Source of the DNA: Desulfurococcales archaeon
GTDB lineage: Archaea > Thermoproteota > Thermoprotei_A > Sulfolobales > AG1
Direction of reading: 5' to 3'
Assembly (NCBI GenBank): GCA_026990885.1
Contig: JALXCO010000269.1
Span: 1 to 10,917, forward strand
DNA: 10,917 bases
In this document: positions 1 to 6,580 of the stretch, piece by piece
How positions within the stretch are numbered: the first letter of the stretch is position 1
How the letters are laid out: each line of letters opens with the position of its first letter
Notes under the pieces: generated by a model
Seen by the model: only the letters and a program-made list of their open reading frames with translations
Databases searched by the model: none
Told to the model about the DNA's origin: nothing
Position numbers and translations under genes: made by a program

Positions 1-1
1 A

Positions 2-643
2 GCCTCTATACCTCTTCTCGTTCTCGTTAGGGATGTTATGGGTATAGCTGAAACAGGTAGGGAGGCGAGGAGGATAATATCTGAGGGCTTAATCAAGGTT
101 GATGGCGTTGTTAGGAAGAGCTATAAGTATCCTGTTGGTTTTATGGATGTGATAGAGATCGTGTCTACTGGGGAGACATACAGGATCCTTCCTGATAACA
201 CGAAGTTTATGAGGGTTCATCGGATAGATAGAGATGAGGCGGGGCTAAAACCTCTAAGAATAGAGAATAAAACTATAGTTAAGAACGGCTATCTACAGCT
301 GAACCTGTATGGCGGGTACAATGTTCTGATCAAGACTTCATCACCCATAAAGCCGCCGGAGGATGTATATAAGACTCTCGACACGGTGGTTATATCTCTC
401 GAAAATAAAAACGAGATCAAGGACCACATTAGGTTCGGCGAGAACGCTCTAGCCCTGGTGATTGGAGGCAATAACGTTGGTAGGCTAGGCAGGATCCTGA
501 AGGTTCAGAAGGGTATGAGAAGGTACAGAACGATAGTCACATTAAAGGATCTTAAGGGGCACATGTTCCAAACAACAGTTGATAAGGTGTTCGTTATAGG
601 ATACGATAAGCCGGTTATCTCTCTTCCGGGTGAGATGCTATGA
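2..643 (+). CDS. rps4e: 30S ribosomal protein S4e (eS4), 5'-truncated by window edge
   Basis: Small-subunit ribosomal protein shared by archaea and eukaryotes, binding 16S rRNA. The reading frame is open from base 2 and has no start before the edge. The first visible residues (ASIPLLVLVRD) match the segment just before the S4-type RNA-binding domain of the family, so roughly 25-30 N-terminal residues lie outside the window. The ATG at 38 is therefore internal, not the start. The S4-like RNA-binding part follows (REARRIISEG, IKVDGVVRKSYKYPVGFMDVI), then the central eS4 domain. Near the C-terminus is a KOW-like turn (ALVIGGNNVGRLGRI). The stop overlaps the L5 start as ATGA. Identity is very secure; only the 5' end is missing. 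Confidence 0.96.
   Translation, partial: ASIPLLVLVRDVMGIAETGREARRIISEGLIKVDGVVRKSYKYPVGFMDVIEIVSTGETYRILPDNTKFMRVHRIDRDEAGLKPLRIENKTIVKNGYLQLNLYGGYNVLIKTSSPIKPPEDVYKTLDTVVISLENKNEIKDHIRFGENALALVIGGNNVGRLGRILKVQKGMRRYRTIVTLKDLKGHMFQTTVDKVFVIGYDKPVISLPGEML
628..633 (+). promoter_or_regulatory. Shine-Dalgarno site for L5
   Basis: GGGTGA lies inside the end of S4e, six bases before the ATG at 640. It is complementary to the 3' end of archaeal 16S rRNA and favours the upstream L5 start, so the N-terminal extension is probably translated. Confidence 0.7.
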
Positions 644-1287
644 GTGCGGACGAGTCTGTCTCTGAGGAGAGGTCCTCTCTACTAGATCTTATGGATATAG
701 ACAGCATTAAATCCCTTAATAAAAGCATCTTCAGCTTCATACCGGAGGATAGGGTCAGCGATATTATAGCTAGATGGAAAAGCAACGTTATGCTTATACC
801 ATATATAGCTAAGGTTACAGTAAACATTGGTGTTGGTGAGAGCGGCGAGAAGCTTCAGAAAGCTGCGGAGCTACTTGAAAGCTTAACCGGCTCCAAGCCT
901 GTTTATAGGAGGGCTAAAAGAACGATCAGGGACTTTGGAATCAGGAAGGGAGAGAATATTGCTGTGATGGTTACTTTAAGAAAGGGCAAGGCGGAAGAGT
1001 TTCTGGAGAAGGTTTTTGAGGGTGTTGGTAGAAGGATTAAGTACTCAAGCTTCGATATGTATGGCAACTTCTCTTTGGGTATAAGGGAGCATCTGGTTTT
1101 GCCTGGGACTAAATACGATCCTGAAATAGGTATATTTGGGATGGACGTATCGGTAACTATAGAGAGGAAAGGGTATAGGGTGCTGAGGAGAAAAATAAAG
1201 AGGTCCTCAATACCACGAAGGCATAGGGTCGATAGGGACGAGGGAGCTCTCTTTTTAGCACTGAAATATAATTTAATATTAGAGTAG
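640..1287 (+). CDS. rpl5: 50S ribosomal protein L5 (uL5) with long N-terminal extension
   Basis: Large-subunit protein that binds 5S rRNA and contacts the P-site tRNA in the central protuberance. The core from about residue 51 is classic archaeal L5: VTVNIGVGESGEKLQKA, RAKRTIRDFGIRKGE, SSFDMYGNFSLGIREH, GIFGMDVSVTIERKGYRV. The protein is 215 residues against about 180 for typical archaeal L5. The excess is an N-terminal extension of about 45 residues, serine- and acid-rich at first and then helix-like. The ATG at 640 is supported by the ATGA overlap with S4e and by a GGGTGA Shine-Dalgarno site six bases upstream. The internal ATG at 790, which would give a core-only protein, has no such site. 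Some extension may be normal in crenarchaeal L5, and that needs a family alignment. Confidence 0.96.
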   Translation: MSADESVSEERSSLLDLMDIDSIKSLNKSIFSFIPEDRVSDIIARWKSNVMLIPYIAKVTVNIGVGESGEKLQKAAELLESLTGSKPVYRRAKRTIRDFGIRKGENIAVMVTLRKGKAEEFLEKVFEGVGRRIKYSSFDMYGNFSLGIREHLVLPGTKYDPEIGIFGMDVSVTIERKGYRVLRRKIKRSSIPRRHRVDRDEGALFLALKYNLILE

Positions 1288-1291
1288 GTGC

Positions 1292-1300
1292 GGGGTGATC
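1292..1300 (+). promoter_or_regulatory. Shine-Dalgarno site for S14
   Basis: GGGGTGATC extends almost the full length of the archaeal anti-Shine-Dalgarno complement. It sits four bases before the ATG at 1305 and only one base before the alternative TTG at 1302, so it points to the ATG. Confidence 0.7.
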
Positions 1301-1304
1301 ATTG

Positions 1305-1469
1305 ATGGGCAAGTATAGACCAAGGAAAGAGAGGAAGCATGGCAGGGGTGTTCAGGTCTGTAGGAGATGCGGATCGAGAGACGCTGTAATCCAGAAATAT
1401 AATCTATACTTCTGCAGACAGTGTTTTAGGGAGGTAGCCAGATCTCTCGGCTTCAGGATCTACAGCTAG
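1305..1469 (+). CDS. rps14: 30S ribosomal protein S14 (uS14), zinc-ribbon type
   Basis: A 54-residue small-subunit protein of the 30S head, encoded between L5 and S8, its usual place in archaeal spc-type clusters. It begins [15 protein letters not shown] and ends SLGFRIYS. Four cysteines at residues 19, 22, 37 and 40 form two CxxC knuckles (CRRC, CRQC) that bind one zinc ion in this family. The length equals that of other archaeal S14 proteins. The ATG at 1305 has GGGGTGATC four bases upstream. A TTG immediately before the ATG is in frame but too close to this site to be preferred. The gene is easily missed because of its size. Confidence 0.96.
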   Translation: MGKYRPRKERKHGRGVQVCRRCGSRDAVIQKYNLYFCRQCFREVARSLGFRIYS

Positions 1470-1488
1470 TTCTAGAGGTGATGCATGG

Positions 1489-1890
1489 ATGACGCTTCTT
1501 GATCCATTGGCAAACGCTTTATCAGCAATAGTGAACGCTGAGCGCAGGGGGCATAGCGAGGTTGTTGTTTATCCAGCATCGAAACTTATAGCTTTTACTT
1601 TAAGAACAATGCAGAAATACGGATATATAGGCGAGTTCGAGTATATCGATGATGGACGGTGGGGCAAGCTCAAGATACAGCTTTTGGGCAGGATAAATAA
1701 GGCTGGTGTTGTTAAGCCTAGAATATCGATCAAGTATAGGGACCTCCAGAGAATGCCCAACTATATCAGGAGGTACCTCCCCTCAAGAGATATAGGGATC
1801 CTGATAATATCAACGTCAAAAGGAGTTATGTCTCACAGAGAGGCTCTAGAGCAGAGAATAGGTGGCGTATTGATAGCCTACGTGTATTGA
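1489..1890 (+). CDS. rps8: 30S ribosomal protein S8 (uS8)
   Basis: Primary 16S rRNA-binding protein needed for assembly of the 30S central domain; in several archaea and bacteria it also binds its own mRNA. The 133 residues match archaeal length. The N-terminal domain starts [19 protein letters not shown], followed by [19 protein letters not shown]. The C-terminal RNA-binding part carries the family's [12 protein letters not shown] signature and ends GGVLIAYVY. Two other ATGs just upstream (1481 and 1485) are out of frame. The ATG at 1489 has GAGGTGAT at 1475-1482. The gene follows S14 by 19 bases and precedes L6 by 16 bases. Confidence 0.96.
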   Translation: MTLLDPLANALSAIVNAERRGHSEVVVYPASKLIAFTLRTMQKYGYIGEFEYIDDGRWGKLKIQLLGRINKAGVVKPRISIKYRDLQRMPNYIRRYLPSRDIGILIISTSKGVMSHREALEQRIGGVLIAYVY

Positions 1891-1892
1891 GG

Positions 1893-1900
1893 GGGAGGTG
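1893..1900 (+). promoter_or_regulatory. Shine-Dalgarno site that fixes the L6 start
   Basis: GGGAGGTG ends six bases before the ATG at 1907. Its last three bases are the in-frame GTG that could be mistaken for a start. A ribosome bound here would initiate at 1907. Confidence 0.75.
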
Positions 1901-1906
1901 GTACGT

Positions 1907-2464
1907 ATGGGTAGAACAGCCAGATTCGTGGTTTTCTCAAGTGAGGTTGAGGTCCCCGACAACGTCGATATAGAGATTCAGGGGAAGGTAGTCAAGGTTA
2001 AGGGGCCGAAGGGTGAGATAACCAAGGATTTCTCTCACGCCAGGAATATAGTTATCAGCAAAGACGGTAACAAGGTGTATGTTAAGGCGTATATGGGTAG
2101 ATCGAAGGATAAAGCCCTAGTCAATACAGTTGCATCACATATAAACAACATGATAGTTGGGGTAACTAAGGGGTATAGATACTACCTGAAGATAGTATTT
2201 ACGCACTTCCCCATGAACGTTTCTGTTGAGGGTGATAGGGTAGTTATAAAAAGATTTCTCGGCGGGCAAGATACTAGAGTGGCTAGAATCCTGCCGGGGG
2301 TAAAGGTGACTGTGAAGGATAGAGATGTGATTGTTGAGGGCATAGATATTGAGAAGGTCGGGCAGACGGCGGCGAATATAGAGCAGGCTGTGAGGGTTAA
2401 GGATAAAGATCGTAGAGTTTTTATCGATGGGATATATATCTATAAGAAGGAGGTGATCCAGTAG
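1907..2464 (+). CDS. rpl6: 50S ribosomal protein L6 (uL6)
   Basis: Large-subunit protein at the base of the stalk near the sarcin-ricin loop. It has two related domains: the first includes VEVPDNVDIEIQGKVVKVKG, and the second includes RFLGGQDTRVARI and GIDIEKVGQTAANIEQA, which is the family signature. The length is 185 residues, normal for archaea. A longer frame could begin at the GTG at 1898, but that codon is the end of the GGGAGGTG ribosome binding site. The ATG at 1907, six bases beyond the site, is therefore chosen (MGRTARFVVFSSEVEVP). The stop codon overlaps the first base of the L32e start. Confidence 0.96.
   Translation: MGRTARFVVFSSEVEVPDNVDIEIQGKVVKVKGPKGEITKDFSHARNIVISKDGNKVYVKAYMGRSKDKALVNTVASHINNMIVGVTKGYRYYLKIVFTHFPMNVSVEGDRVVIKRFLGGQDTRVARILPGVKVTVKDRDVIVEGIDIEKVGQTAANIEQAVRVKDKDRRVFIDGIYIYKKEVIQ
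2449..2458 (+). promoter_or_regulatory. Perfect ten-base Shine-Dalgarno site for L32e
   Basis: GGAGGTGATC, inside the last codons of L6, is the full ten-base complement of the conserved archaeal 16S 3' end. It lies five bases before the GTG at 2464. The strong site explains how a GTG start overlapping the L6 stop can be used efficiently. Confidence 0.8.
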
Positions 2465-2868
2465 TGTCTACCAGCGCGCTAGATAAGATTAAGTCCAGAA
2501 GAAAGATTCAGAGGAAAATATCGGAGAAGCTAAAGATAACTTTTCTAAGGAATCTATGGTGGAAGTTCCCTAAATTCAAGAATAACCCGAAATGGGTTAA
2601 GCCTAAGGGGAACGACAGCAAACTTAGATTAAAGCTGAAGGGCTACCCTCCGGTTGTTCAGGTGGGTTACAGAACAAGCAGGGATATCAGGTATCTTCAC
2701 CCCTCAGGGTATAAGCCGGTTATAGTAACCAATATAAGGGATCTAGACAATTTAAATCCCAGCGAACATATAATATATCTTAGCTCCAGGCTGGGGGGTA
2801 GAAAGAGGGTTGCAATAATAAATGAGGCTAGATCAAGAGGGTTTAAGATAGCCAATGAGGTGGTTTAG
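2464..2868 (+). CDS. rpl32e: 50S ribosomal protein L32e (eL32)
   Basis: Archaeal/eukaryotic large-subunit protein that binds 23S rRNA; it has no bacterial counterpart. The 134-residue protein has a basic N-terminal arm (KIKSRRKIQRKISEKLK) and then the eL32 core: LWWKFPKFKNNPKWVKPKG, followed by VQVGYRTSRDIRYLHPSGYKPV and a C-terminal half ending ARSRGFKIANEVV. The start is GTG, overlapping the L6 stop by one base, with a perfect ribosome binding site. The position between L6 and L19e is the usual archaeal order. Confidence 0.96.
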   Translation: MSTSALDKIKSRRKIQRKISEKLKITFLRNLWWKFPKFKNNPKWVKPKGNDSKLRLKLKGYPPVVQVGYRTSRDIRYLHPSGYKPVIVTNIRDLDNLNPSEHIIYLSSRLGGRKRVAIINEARSRGFKIANEVV

Positions 2869-2870
2869 AT

Positions 2871-3326
2871 ATGGATCTTTCCGTACAGAAGAGGCTAGCC
2901 GCAGAGATCCTGGGTGTAGGGGTAAACAATATAAAGTTTGATGAGGAGCGTATAGATCTTGTGCAAGAGGCATTTACGAGAGAGGATATTAGGGCGCTGA
3001 TTAAAGACGGAGTCATCTATTACGAGAAGCCTCATAGAAACAGTAGAGGCAGGATAAACAGGGTGAAGAGACAGAAGAAGAAAGGCAGAAGGAGGGGACA
3101 TGGAAGCAGAAAAGGAAGCAAGGACGCTAGAGTGGATTCAAGGAGAATGTGGATAAACAGGATAAGGAAAATAAGAAGATACCTAAAATATCTAAAAGAC
3201 AACGATATCATAGATACAAGAACATACCGCATGCTATATAGAAGAGCTAAGGGAGGGGCCTTTAGGACGTTCGAGTCCCTTAAACACTATATGGAGACTG
3301 AGGGTATATTAAAGAGAAGTGAATAG
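2871..3326 (+). CDS. rpl19e: 50S ribosomal protein L19e (eL19)
   Basis: Large-subunit protein of archaea and eukaryotes that reaches toward the 30S subunit in inter-subunit bridges. The 151 residues begin MDLSVQKRLAAEILGVGVN, the family N-terminus. The globular part includes TREDIRALIKDGVIYY. A very basic stretch at residues 60-90 (KRQKKKGRRRGHGSRKG) penetrates rRNA, and a long basic helix follows to the C-terminus (KGGAFRTFESLKHYM). The ATG at 2871 comes two bases after the L32e stop, with TGAGGTGG seven bases upstream. Confidence 0.96.
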   Translation: MDLSVQKRLAAEILGVGVNNIKFDEERIDLVQEAFTREDIRALIKDGVIYYEKPHRNSRGRINRVKRQKKKGRRRGHGSRKGSKDARVDSRRMWINRIRKIRRYLKYLKDNDIIDTRTYRMLYRRAKGGAFRTFESLKHYMETEGILKRSE

Positions 3327-3330
3327 ATCT

Positions 3331-3337
3331 GGGTGAT
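3331..3337 (+). promoter_or_regulatory. Shine-Dalgarno site supporting the TTG start of L18
   Basis: GGGTGAT lies five bases before the TTG at 3343. An ATG that overlaps this site at 3336 runs into a stop after four codons, so the TTG is the only sensible start. Confidence 0.7.
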
Positions 3338-3342
3338 GCATT

Positions 3343-3963
3343 TTGGCTAGGGGAGCCGCATATAAGGTTCCGAGAAGGAGGAGGAGAGAGGGTAAAACAA
3401 ACTATTATAGGAGATACAGATACATCCTGTCTAGAGCAATAAGGTTTGTGGTTAGAAAAACAAACAAATACATAATTGCCCAAGTAATAAAGGCCACCCC
3501 TATAGGGGATGTTGTGATCGCATCGGCACACAGCAGGGAACTAGTTAAACTATTCGGATGGACAGCCGGAACAAAGAACACCCCCGCAGCATACCTTACT
3601 GGATTTCTAGCAGGTATAAGGGCTAGATATATGGGCGTTGAGGAAGCGGTGCTAGATATAGGTCTCCATACACCCACAAGAGGGGCTAAGATATTCGCTG
3701 TGGCTAAAGGCGCTATAGATTCGGGTCTCAAGATCCCGATTGATGAAGAGATGATCCCCTCTATAGATAGAATTAAAGGGGAAACCATAGCAGAGTACGC
3801 AAAGAAGCTGAAGAATGAGGATCCTGAAAAGTATCAGAGACAGTTTAGCTCCATCATTAAATCGGGGTTCGATCCCGAGAAGCTCCCTGAGCTGTTTGAG
3901 CGCGTGTATAAAGATATTATTCAGATAGCCAATAAAATTGGATTAGAGGTGAAGGCGGCATGA
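3343..3963 (+). CDS. rpl18: 50S ribosomal protein L18 (uL18), TTG start
   Basis: 5S rRNA-binding protein of the central protuberance, working beside L5. The length is 206 residues, within the long archaeal/eukaryotic class. The start [21 protein letters not shown] is the archaeal L18 N-terminus. Next come [16 protein letters not shown] (the 5S-binding domain) and [18 protein letters not shown]. The C-terminal extension ends in helices ([19 protein letters not shown]). The start codon is TTG at 3343, supported by the upstream ribosome binding site and by the conserved N-terminus. The stop overlaps the S5 start as ATGA. Confidence 0.96.
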   Translation: MARGAAYKVPRRRRREGKTNYYRRYRYILSRAIRFVVRKTNKYIIAQVIKATPIGDVVIASAHSRELVKLFGWTAGTKNTPAAYLTGFLAGIRARYMGVEEAVLDIGLHTPTRGAKIFAVAKGAIDSGLKIPIDEEMIPSIDRIKGETIAEYAKKLKNEDPEKYQRQFSSIIKSGFDPEKLPELFERVYKDIIQIANKIGLEVKAA

Positions 3964-4610
3964 GCGGCTTCGCGGCGGACTCATCGGCGCAGTCTTTGGA
4001 GGAGTGGGTTCCAAAAACCAAGCTGGGCTGGATGGTTAAGAATGGAAAGATAACCTCTATCAAGGAGATCTTCGATATGAACGCTATAATAAGGGAGCCG
4101 CAGATAGTGGATTACCTGCTTGGGCCAGAGCTTGGGCATGAGATAATAGATATCAATATGGTTCAAAAAATGACAGATGCAGGGAGAATCAACAGGTTCA
4201 GAGTAGTGGTTGTTTTAGGCAACCAAAACGGCTATGTGGGTGTGGGCGTTGGAAAGGCTAGGCAGCTAAGAATGGCTATCGAGAAGGCAATAACAGATGC
4301 TAAGCTAAATATAACCCCAGTAAGGAGAGGCTGTGGCAGCTGGGAGTGTGGGTGTCAGGAGCCGCACTCGGTGCCGTTCCAGGTATTTGGCAAGTCGGGC
4401 AGTGTAGAGATCCTGATAAAGCCAGCACCAAAAGGCACAGGTTTGGTGGCTGGTGATGTAGCTAAGGTTGTCTTGAGATATGCGGGAATAAAGGATGTGT
4501 GGACATGGAGCAGGGGCAAGACTTCAACAACAATTAATTTTGCTTACGCCACATTCAACGCGTTAAAGAACACCTATAAATTCGTAACTGTAGCTGATTG
4601 GGCGAGGTGA
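3960..4610 (+). CDS. rps5: 30S ribosomal protein S5 (uS5) with cysteine cluster
   Basis: Small-subunit protein near the mRNA entry site, involved in decoding accuracy. The 216 residues begin with an archaeal N-terminal extension ([18 protein letters not shown]). The double-stranded-RNA-binding-like S5 domain follows ([28 protein letters not shown]). The C-terminal domain includes [20 protein letters not shown] and [11 protein letters not shown]. At residues 125-136 is [12 protein letters not shown], a group of three cysteines and one histidine that could bind metal; this segment recurs in archaeal S5. The ATG overlaps the L18 stop (ATGA), with GAGGTGA seven bases upstream. Confidence 0.96.
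   Translation: MSGFAADSSAQSLEEWVPKTKLGWMVKNGKITSIKEIFDMNAIIREPQIVDYLLGPELGHEIIDINMVQKMTDAGRINRFRVVVVLGNQNGYVGVGVGKARQLRMAIEKAITDAKLNITPVRRGCGSWECGCQEPHSVPFQVFGKSGSVEILIKPAPKGTGLVAGDVAKVVLRYAGIKDVWTWSRGKTSTTINFAYATFNALKNTYKFVTVADWAR
4604..4610 (+). promoter_or_regulatory. Shine-Dalgarno site supporting the TTG start of L30
   Basis: GAGGTGA, overlapping the S5 stop codon, lies six bases before the TTG at 4617. No ATG occurs near enough in the frame, so this site decides the start. Confidence 0.7.
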
Positions 4611-4616
4611 GGGGCT

Positions 4617-5093
4617 TTGGCTCTATATGGTATTATAAGGATTAGAGGTATTCCTGATACTCCACCTAAAGTAAGATATATATTGAGTCTCCTTAGGCTC
4701 CACAAAAAGTTCCACGCCACAGTATACCCGTCCTCGCTACCCGGCATTGATGGTATGCTGATTGAGGCGCAACACTGGATCACCTGGGGAGAGCTCGAGT
4801 ACGACACGCTGTATAGGCTCATACTATATAGGGGTAGAGCTCCAGGAAATAAGCGCGTCACCGACGAATATATAGCTAAGTTAACGCCATATAAGTCCGT
4901 CAAGGAGCTTGTTGATGCTCTATTCGCAGAGAAAATATATCTGCATAAGCTCAGCAATATAGTTAAGCCGGTATTCAGGCTTCACCCTCCAAGGGGAGGG
5001 TTTAAAGGCTCCATAAAGAAACATTATAGAGATGGCGGAGAGCTGGGTTACAGGGGTAAAGATATAAATAAACTTATTTTGAGGATGATCTAG
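4617..5093 (+). CDS. rpl30: 50S ribosomal protein L30 (uL30), TTG start
   Basis: Large-subunit protein binding 23S and, in archaea, lying near 5S rRNA. The 158 residues fit the long archaeal form, about twice the bacterial length. The N-terminus ALYGIIRIRGIPDTPPKV carries the L30 signature, then ILSLLRLHKKFHATVYP. The archaeal C-terminal part includes FRLHPPRGGFKGSIKKHYRDGG. The start codon is TTG at 4617, six bases after the S5 stop. The gene abuts L15: its TAG is followed directly by the L15 ATG. Confidence 0.96.
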   Translation: MALYGIIRIRGIPDTPPKVRYILSLLRLHKKFHATVYPSSLPGIDGMLIEAQHWITWGELEYDTLYRLILYRGRAPGNKRVTDEYIAKLTPYKSVKELVDALFAEKIYLHKLSNIVKPVFRLHPPRGGFKGSIKKHYRDGGELGYRGKDINKLILRMI

Positions 5094-5555
5094 ATGGTCG
5101 TTAGAAAAAGAAAGAAGTCGAGGAAGCTTAGAGGAAGAACAAGAACCATGGGCTGGGGTAGAATAGGTCAGCATAGAAAGTCGGGGAGCAGAGGAGGTGT
5201 TGGTGCTGTTGGATACCACAAGCATAAATGGATGTGGGTTATAAAGTACTTTCCGGACTGGTATGGTAAGAAAGGGTTCATCCCCAGAGGCTCCGAGTAC
5301 CCGAGAAAGATTGAAGCTATAAATATAAAAGATCTATATGAGCTGGTAGAAAAGCTAAAGCTAGATAACAAGCTTAAAGTCGAAGACAACAAGCCAGTTA
5401 TCGATCTAACTCAACTAGGGTACGATAAGCTGCTAGCTACAGGAAAAGCCGACAAGCCCGTAAAGGTAATAGTTAAGTACGCTAGCGAAAATGCTGTTAG
5501 GAAGATCGAGGCGGCAGGAGGAGAAGTTATAGTTTTATCGCAGGGGAAGAGCTAG
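5094..5555 (+). CDS. rpl15: 50S ribosomal protein L15 (uL15), last gene of the operon
   Basis: Large-subunit protein with a long glycine- and arginine-rich N-terminal tail that threads into 23S rRNA. The tail is seen at residues 4-47 (RKRKKSRKLRGRTRTMGWG, then GQHRKSGSRGGVGAVGYHKH). The globular domain follows: residues 62-75 (GKKGFIPRGSEYPR), then YELVEKLKL and an alternating beta/alpha C-terminus (VKVIVKYASENAVRKIEAAG). At 153 residues it is complete. The ribosome binding site GAGGATGATC lies at 5081-5090 in the end of L30. In most archaea secY follows; here a 109-base gap and an unrelated gene follow, so the operon appears to stop. Confidence 0.96.
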   Translation: MVVRKRKKSRKLRGRTRTMGWGRIGQHRKSGSRGGVGAVGYHKHKWMWVIKYFPDWYGKKGFIPRGSEYPRKIEAINIKDLYELVEKLKLDNKLKVEDNKPVIDLTQLGYDKLLATGKADKPVKVIVKYASENAVRKIEAAGGEVIVLSQGKS

Positions 5556-5632
5556 ACAGCGACTCCATATATCATTTGTTTCAATTATTCGGTCAGCTAC
5601 ATTCGGTTTATAGTATAGCTATTTCTAGTCAT

Positions 5633-5649
5633 TCTATAAAAATAAAAAG
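5633..5649 (+). promoter_or_regulatory. TATA box for the agmatinase gene
   Basis: TCTATAAAAATAAAAAG is a good archaeal TATA element, centred about 25 bases before the ATG at 5665. Archaeal transcription starts about 25 bases downstream of the box centre, so the mRNA would begin at or next to the start codon (leaderless). This fits the absence of a ribosome binding site and marks the gene as a unit separate from the ribosomal operon. Confidence 0.6.
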
Positions 5650-5664
5650 TTCAGGTTACATGGA

Positions 5665-6567
5665 ATGGGGGACTATAGAGAGCTGTATGTATCTAGAGGT
5701 AGCCAGCTTTTCACGGGTTACGATTGGGATAGAGAATCAACAGTATTCAGTTTTATAGGTATACCGTTTGATGGCACATCAAGCTATAGAAGCGGATCTA
5801 GATTCGCGCCATCAAGAATACGCACCGCATCATACAATCTTGAGATGTTCAGCATAAGATCATCGATCAACATGGAGAAAGTAGGTATATATGATGAAGG
5901 GGATATAGCGGTTGTATATGGTGATCCGCTTAAGACTATAGGTATAATCGAGGATGTCTCAAGAGAGTTCTTTAATGAAGGGAGAATACCTATATTTGTG
6001 GGAGGGGAACATATAGTTACGCTCGGGATAGCTAAGGCTCTCCCAAGCAGTACTGGAATAGTTGTTTTTGATGCCCACCTCGACCTTAGAGACGAGTACC
6101 TAGGATACAGATACAGCCATGCATGCGTGTTTAAACGTGTATTGGAGTTGCGGGGCTCCGGCACGATATTCTATATAGGATCTAGAGCGTTCACACCCGA
6201 GGAGCTCAATACGGCGCTTTCAAACGACATTGCGGTTTCAACAATAATAGATTTAAGGAGGAAGGGTTTTAGATCTGTGGTTCGTGAATACGCGAAATGG
6301 AGTGAGAGATTCAATAACATATATATATCGATCGATATTGATGCCTTAGATCCTTCACAGGCTCCAGGAGTAAATACGCCCGAACCCGATGGCGTGATGC
6401 TTGGAGATCTCTTAGATATGCTCTATGACATGATCGATGAGAGAGTAATAGGAATAGATATAGTGGAGGTTAACCCCCTTATAGACAATAGCGACATAAC
6501 ATCTATGGCTGCAGCCAAAATAATTATCGAGGCATCATCCTATATATATAAGAGAAAAAGGAAATAG
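5665..6567 (+). CDS. speB: Agmatinase (arginase/ureohydrolase family)
   Basis: Manganese enzyme that hydrolyses a guanidino compound to an amine plus urea, most likely agmatine to putrescine or N1-aminopropylagmatine to spermidine. The 300 residues have normal family length. All metal-binding motifs are seen: GGEH (His116), DAHLD (Asp136, His138, Asp140) and SIDIDALDP (Asp224, Asp226). Also present are SHA (His152), PGVNTPEPDG and the active-site EVNP (Glu268). The ATG at 5665 follows a TATA box at leaderless distance. Agmatine also matters for translation, because archaea attach it to tRNA-Ile2, but no direct link to the upstream operon is shown. Arginase, guanidinobutyrase or formimidoylglutamase cannot be excluded, since motifs alone do not set the substrate. 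Confidence 0.88.
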   Translation: MGDYRELYVSRGSQLFTGYDWDRESTVFSFIGIPFDGTSSYRSGSRFAPSRIRTASYNLEMFSIRSSINMEKVGIYDEGDIAVVYGDPLKTIGIIEDVSREFFNEGRIPIFVGGEHIVTLGIAKALPSSTGIVVFDAHLDLRDEYLGYRYSHACVFKRVLELRGSGTIFYIGSRAFTPEELNTALSNDIAVSTIIDLRRKGFRSVVREYAKWSERFNNIYISIDIDALDPSQAPGVNTPEPDGVMLGDLLDMLYDMIDERVIGIDIVEVNPLIDNSDITSMAAAKIIIEASSYIYKRKRK

Positions 6568-6580
6568 CCACGCTGGAGAT

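Noticed and set aside
1898..1906. GTG at 1898 as the start of L6
   Set aside because: It is part of the GGGAGGTG ribosome binding site. The ATG at 1907 is correctly spaced.
3405..3788. A 127-codon open frame on the - strand opposite L18
   Set aside because: It is an antisense shadow of a highly conserved ribosomal gene, has no family resemblance and has no start signals.
3862..3878. TCGGG-GTTCGAT-CCCGA looks like a tRNA T-arm
   Set aside because: It lies inside the well-conserved L18 frame ([12 protein letters not shown]), the loop register is wrong for TTCRANY with a five-pair stem, and no other tRNA arms are nearby. There is no sign of an integration site.
5576..5758. A 60-codon + strand frame before and into the agmatinase gene
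   Set aside because: It spans the promoter region and overlaps the conserved agmatinase N-terminus in another frame, with no ribosome binding site.
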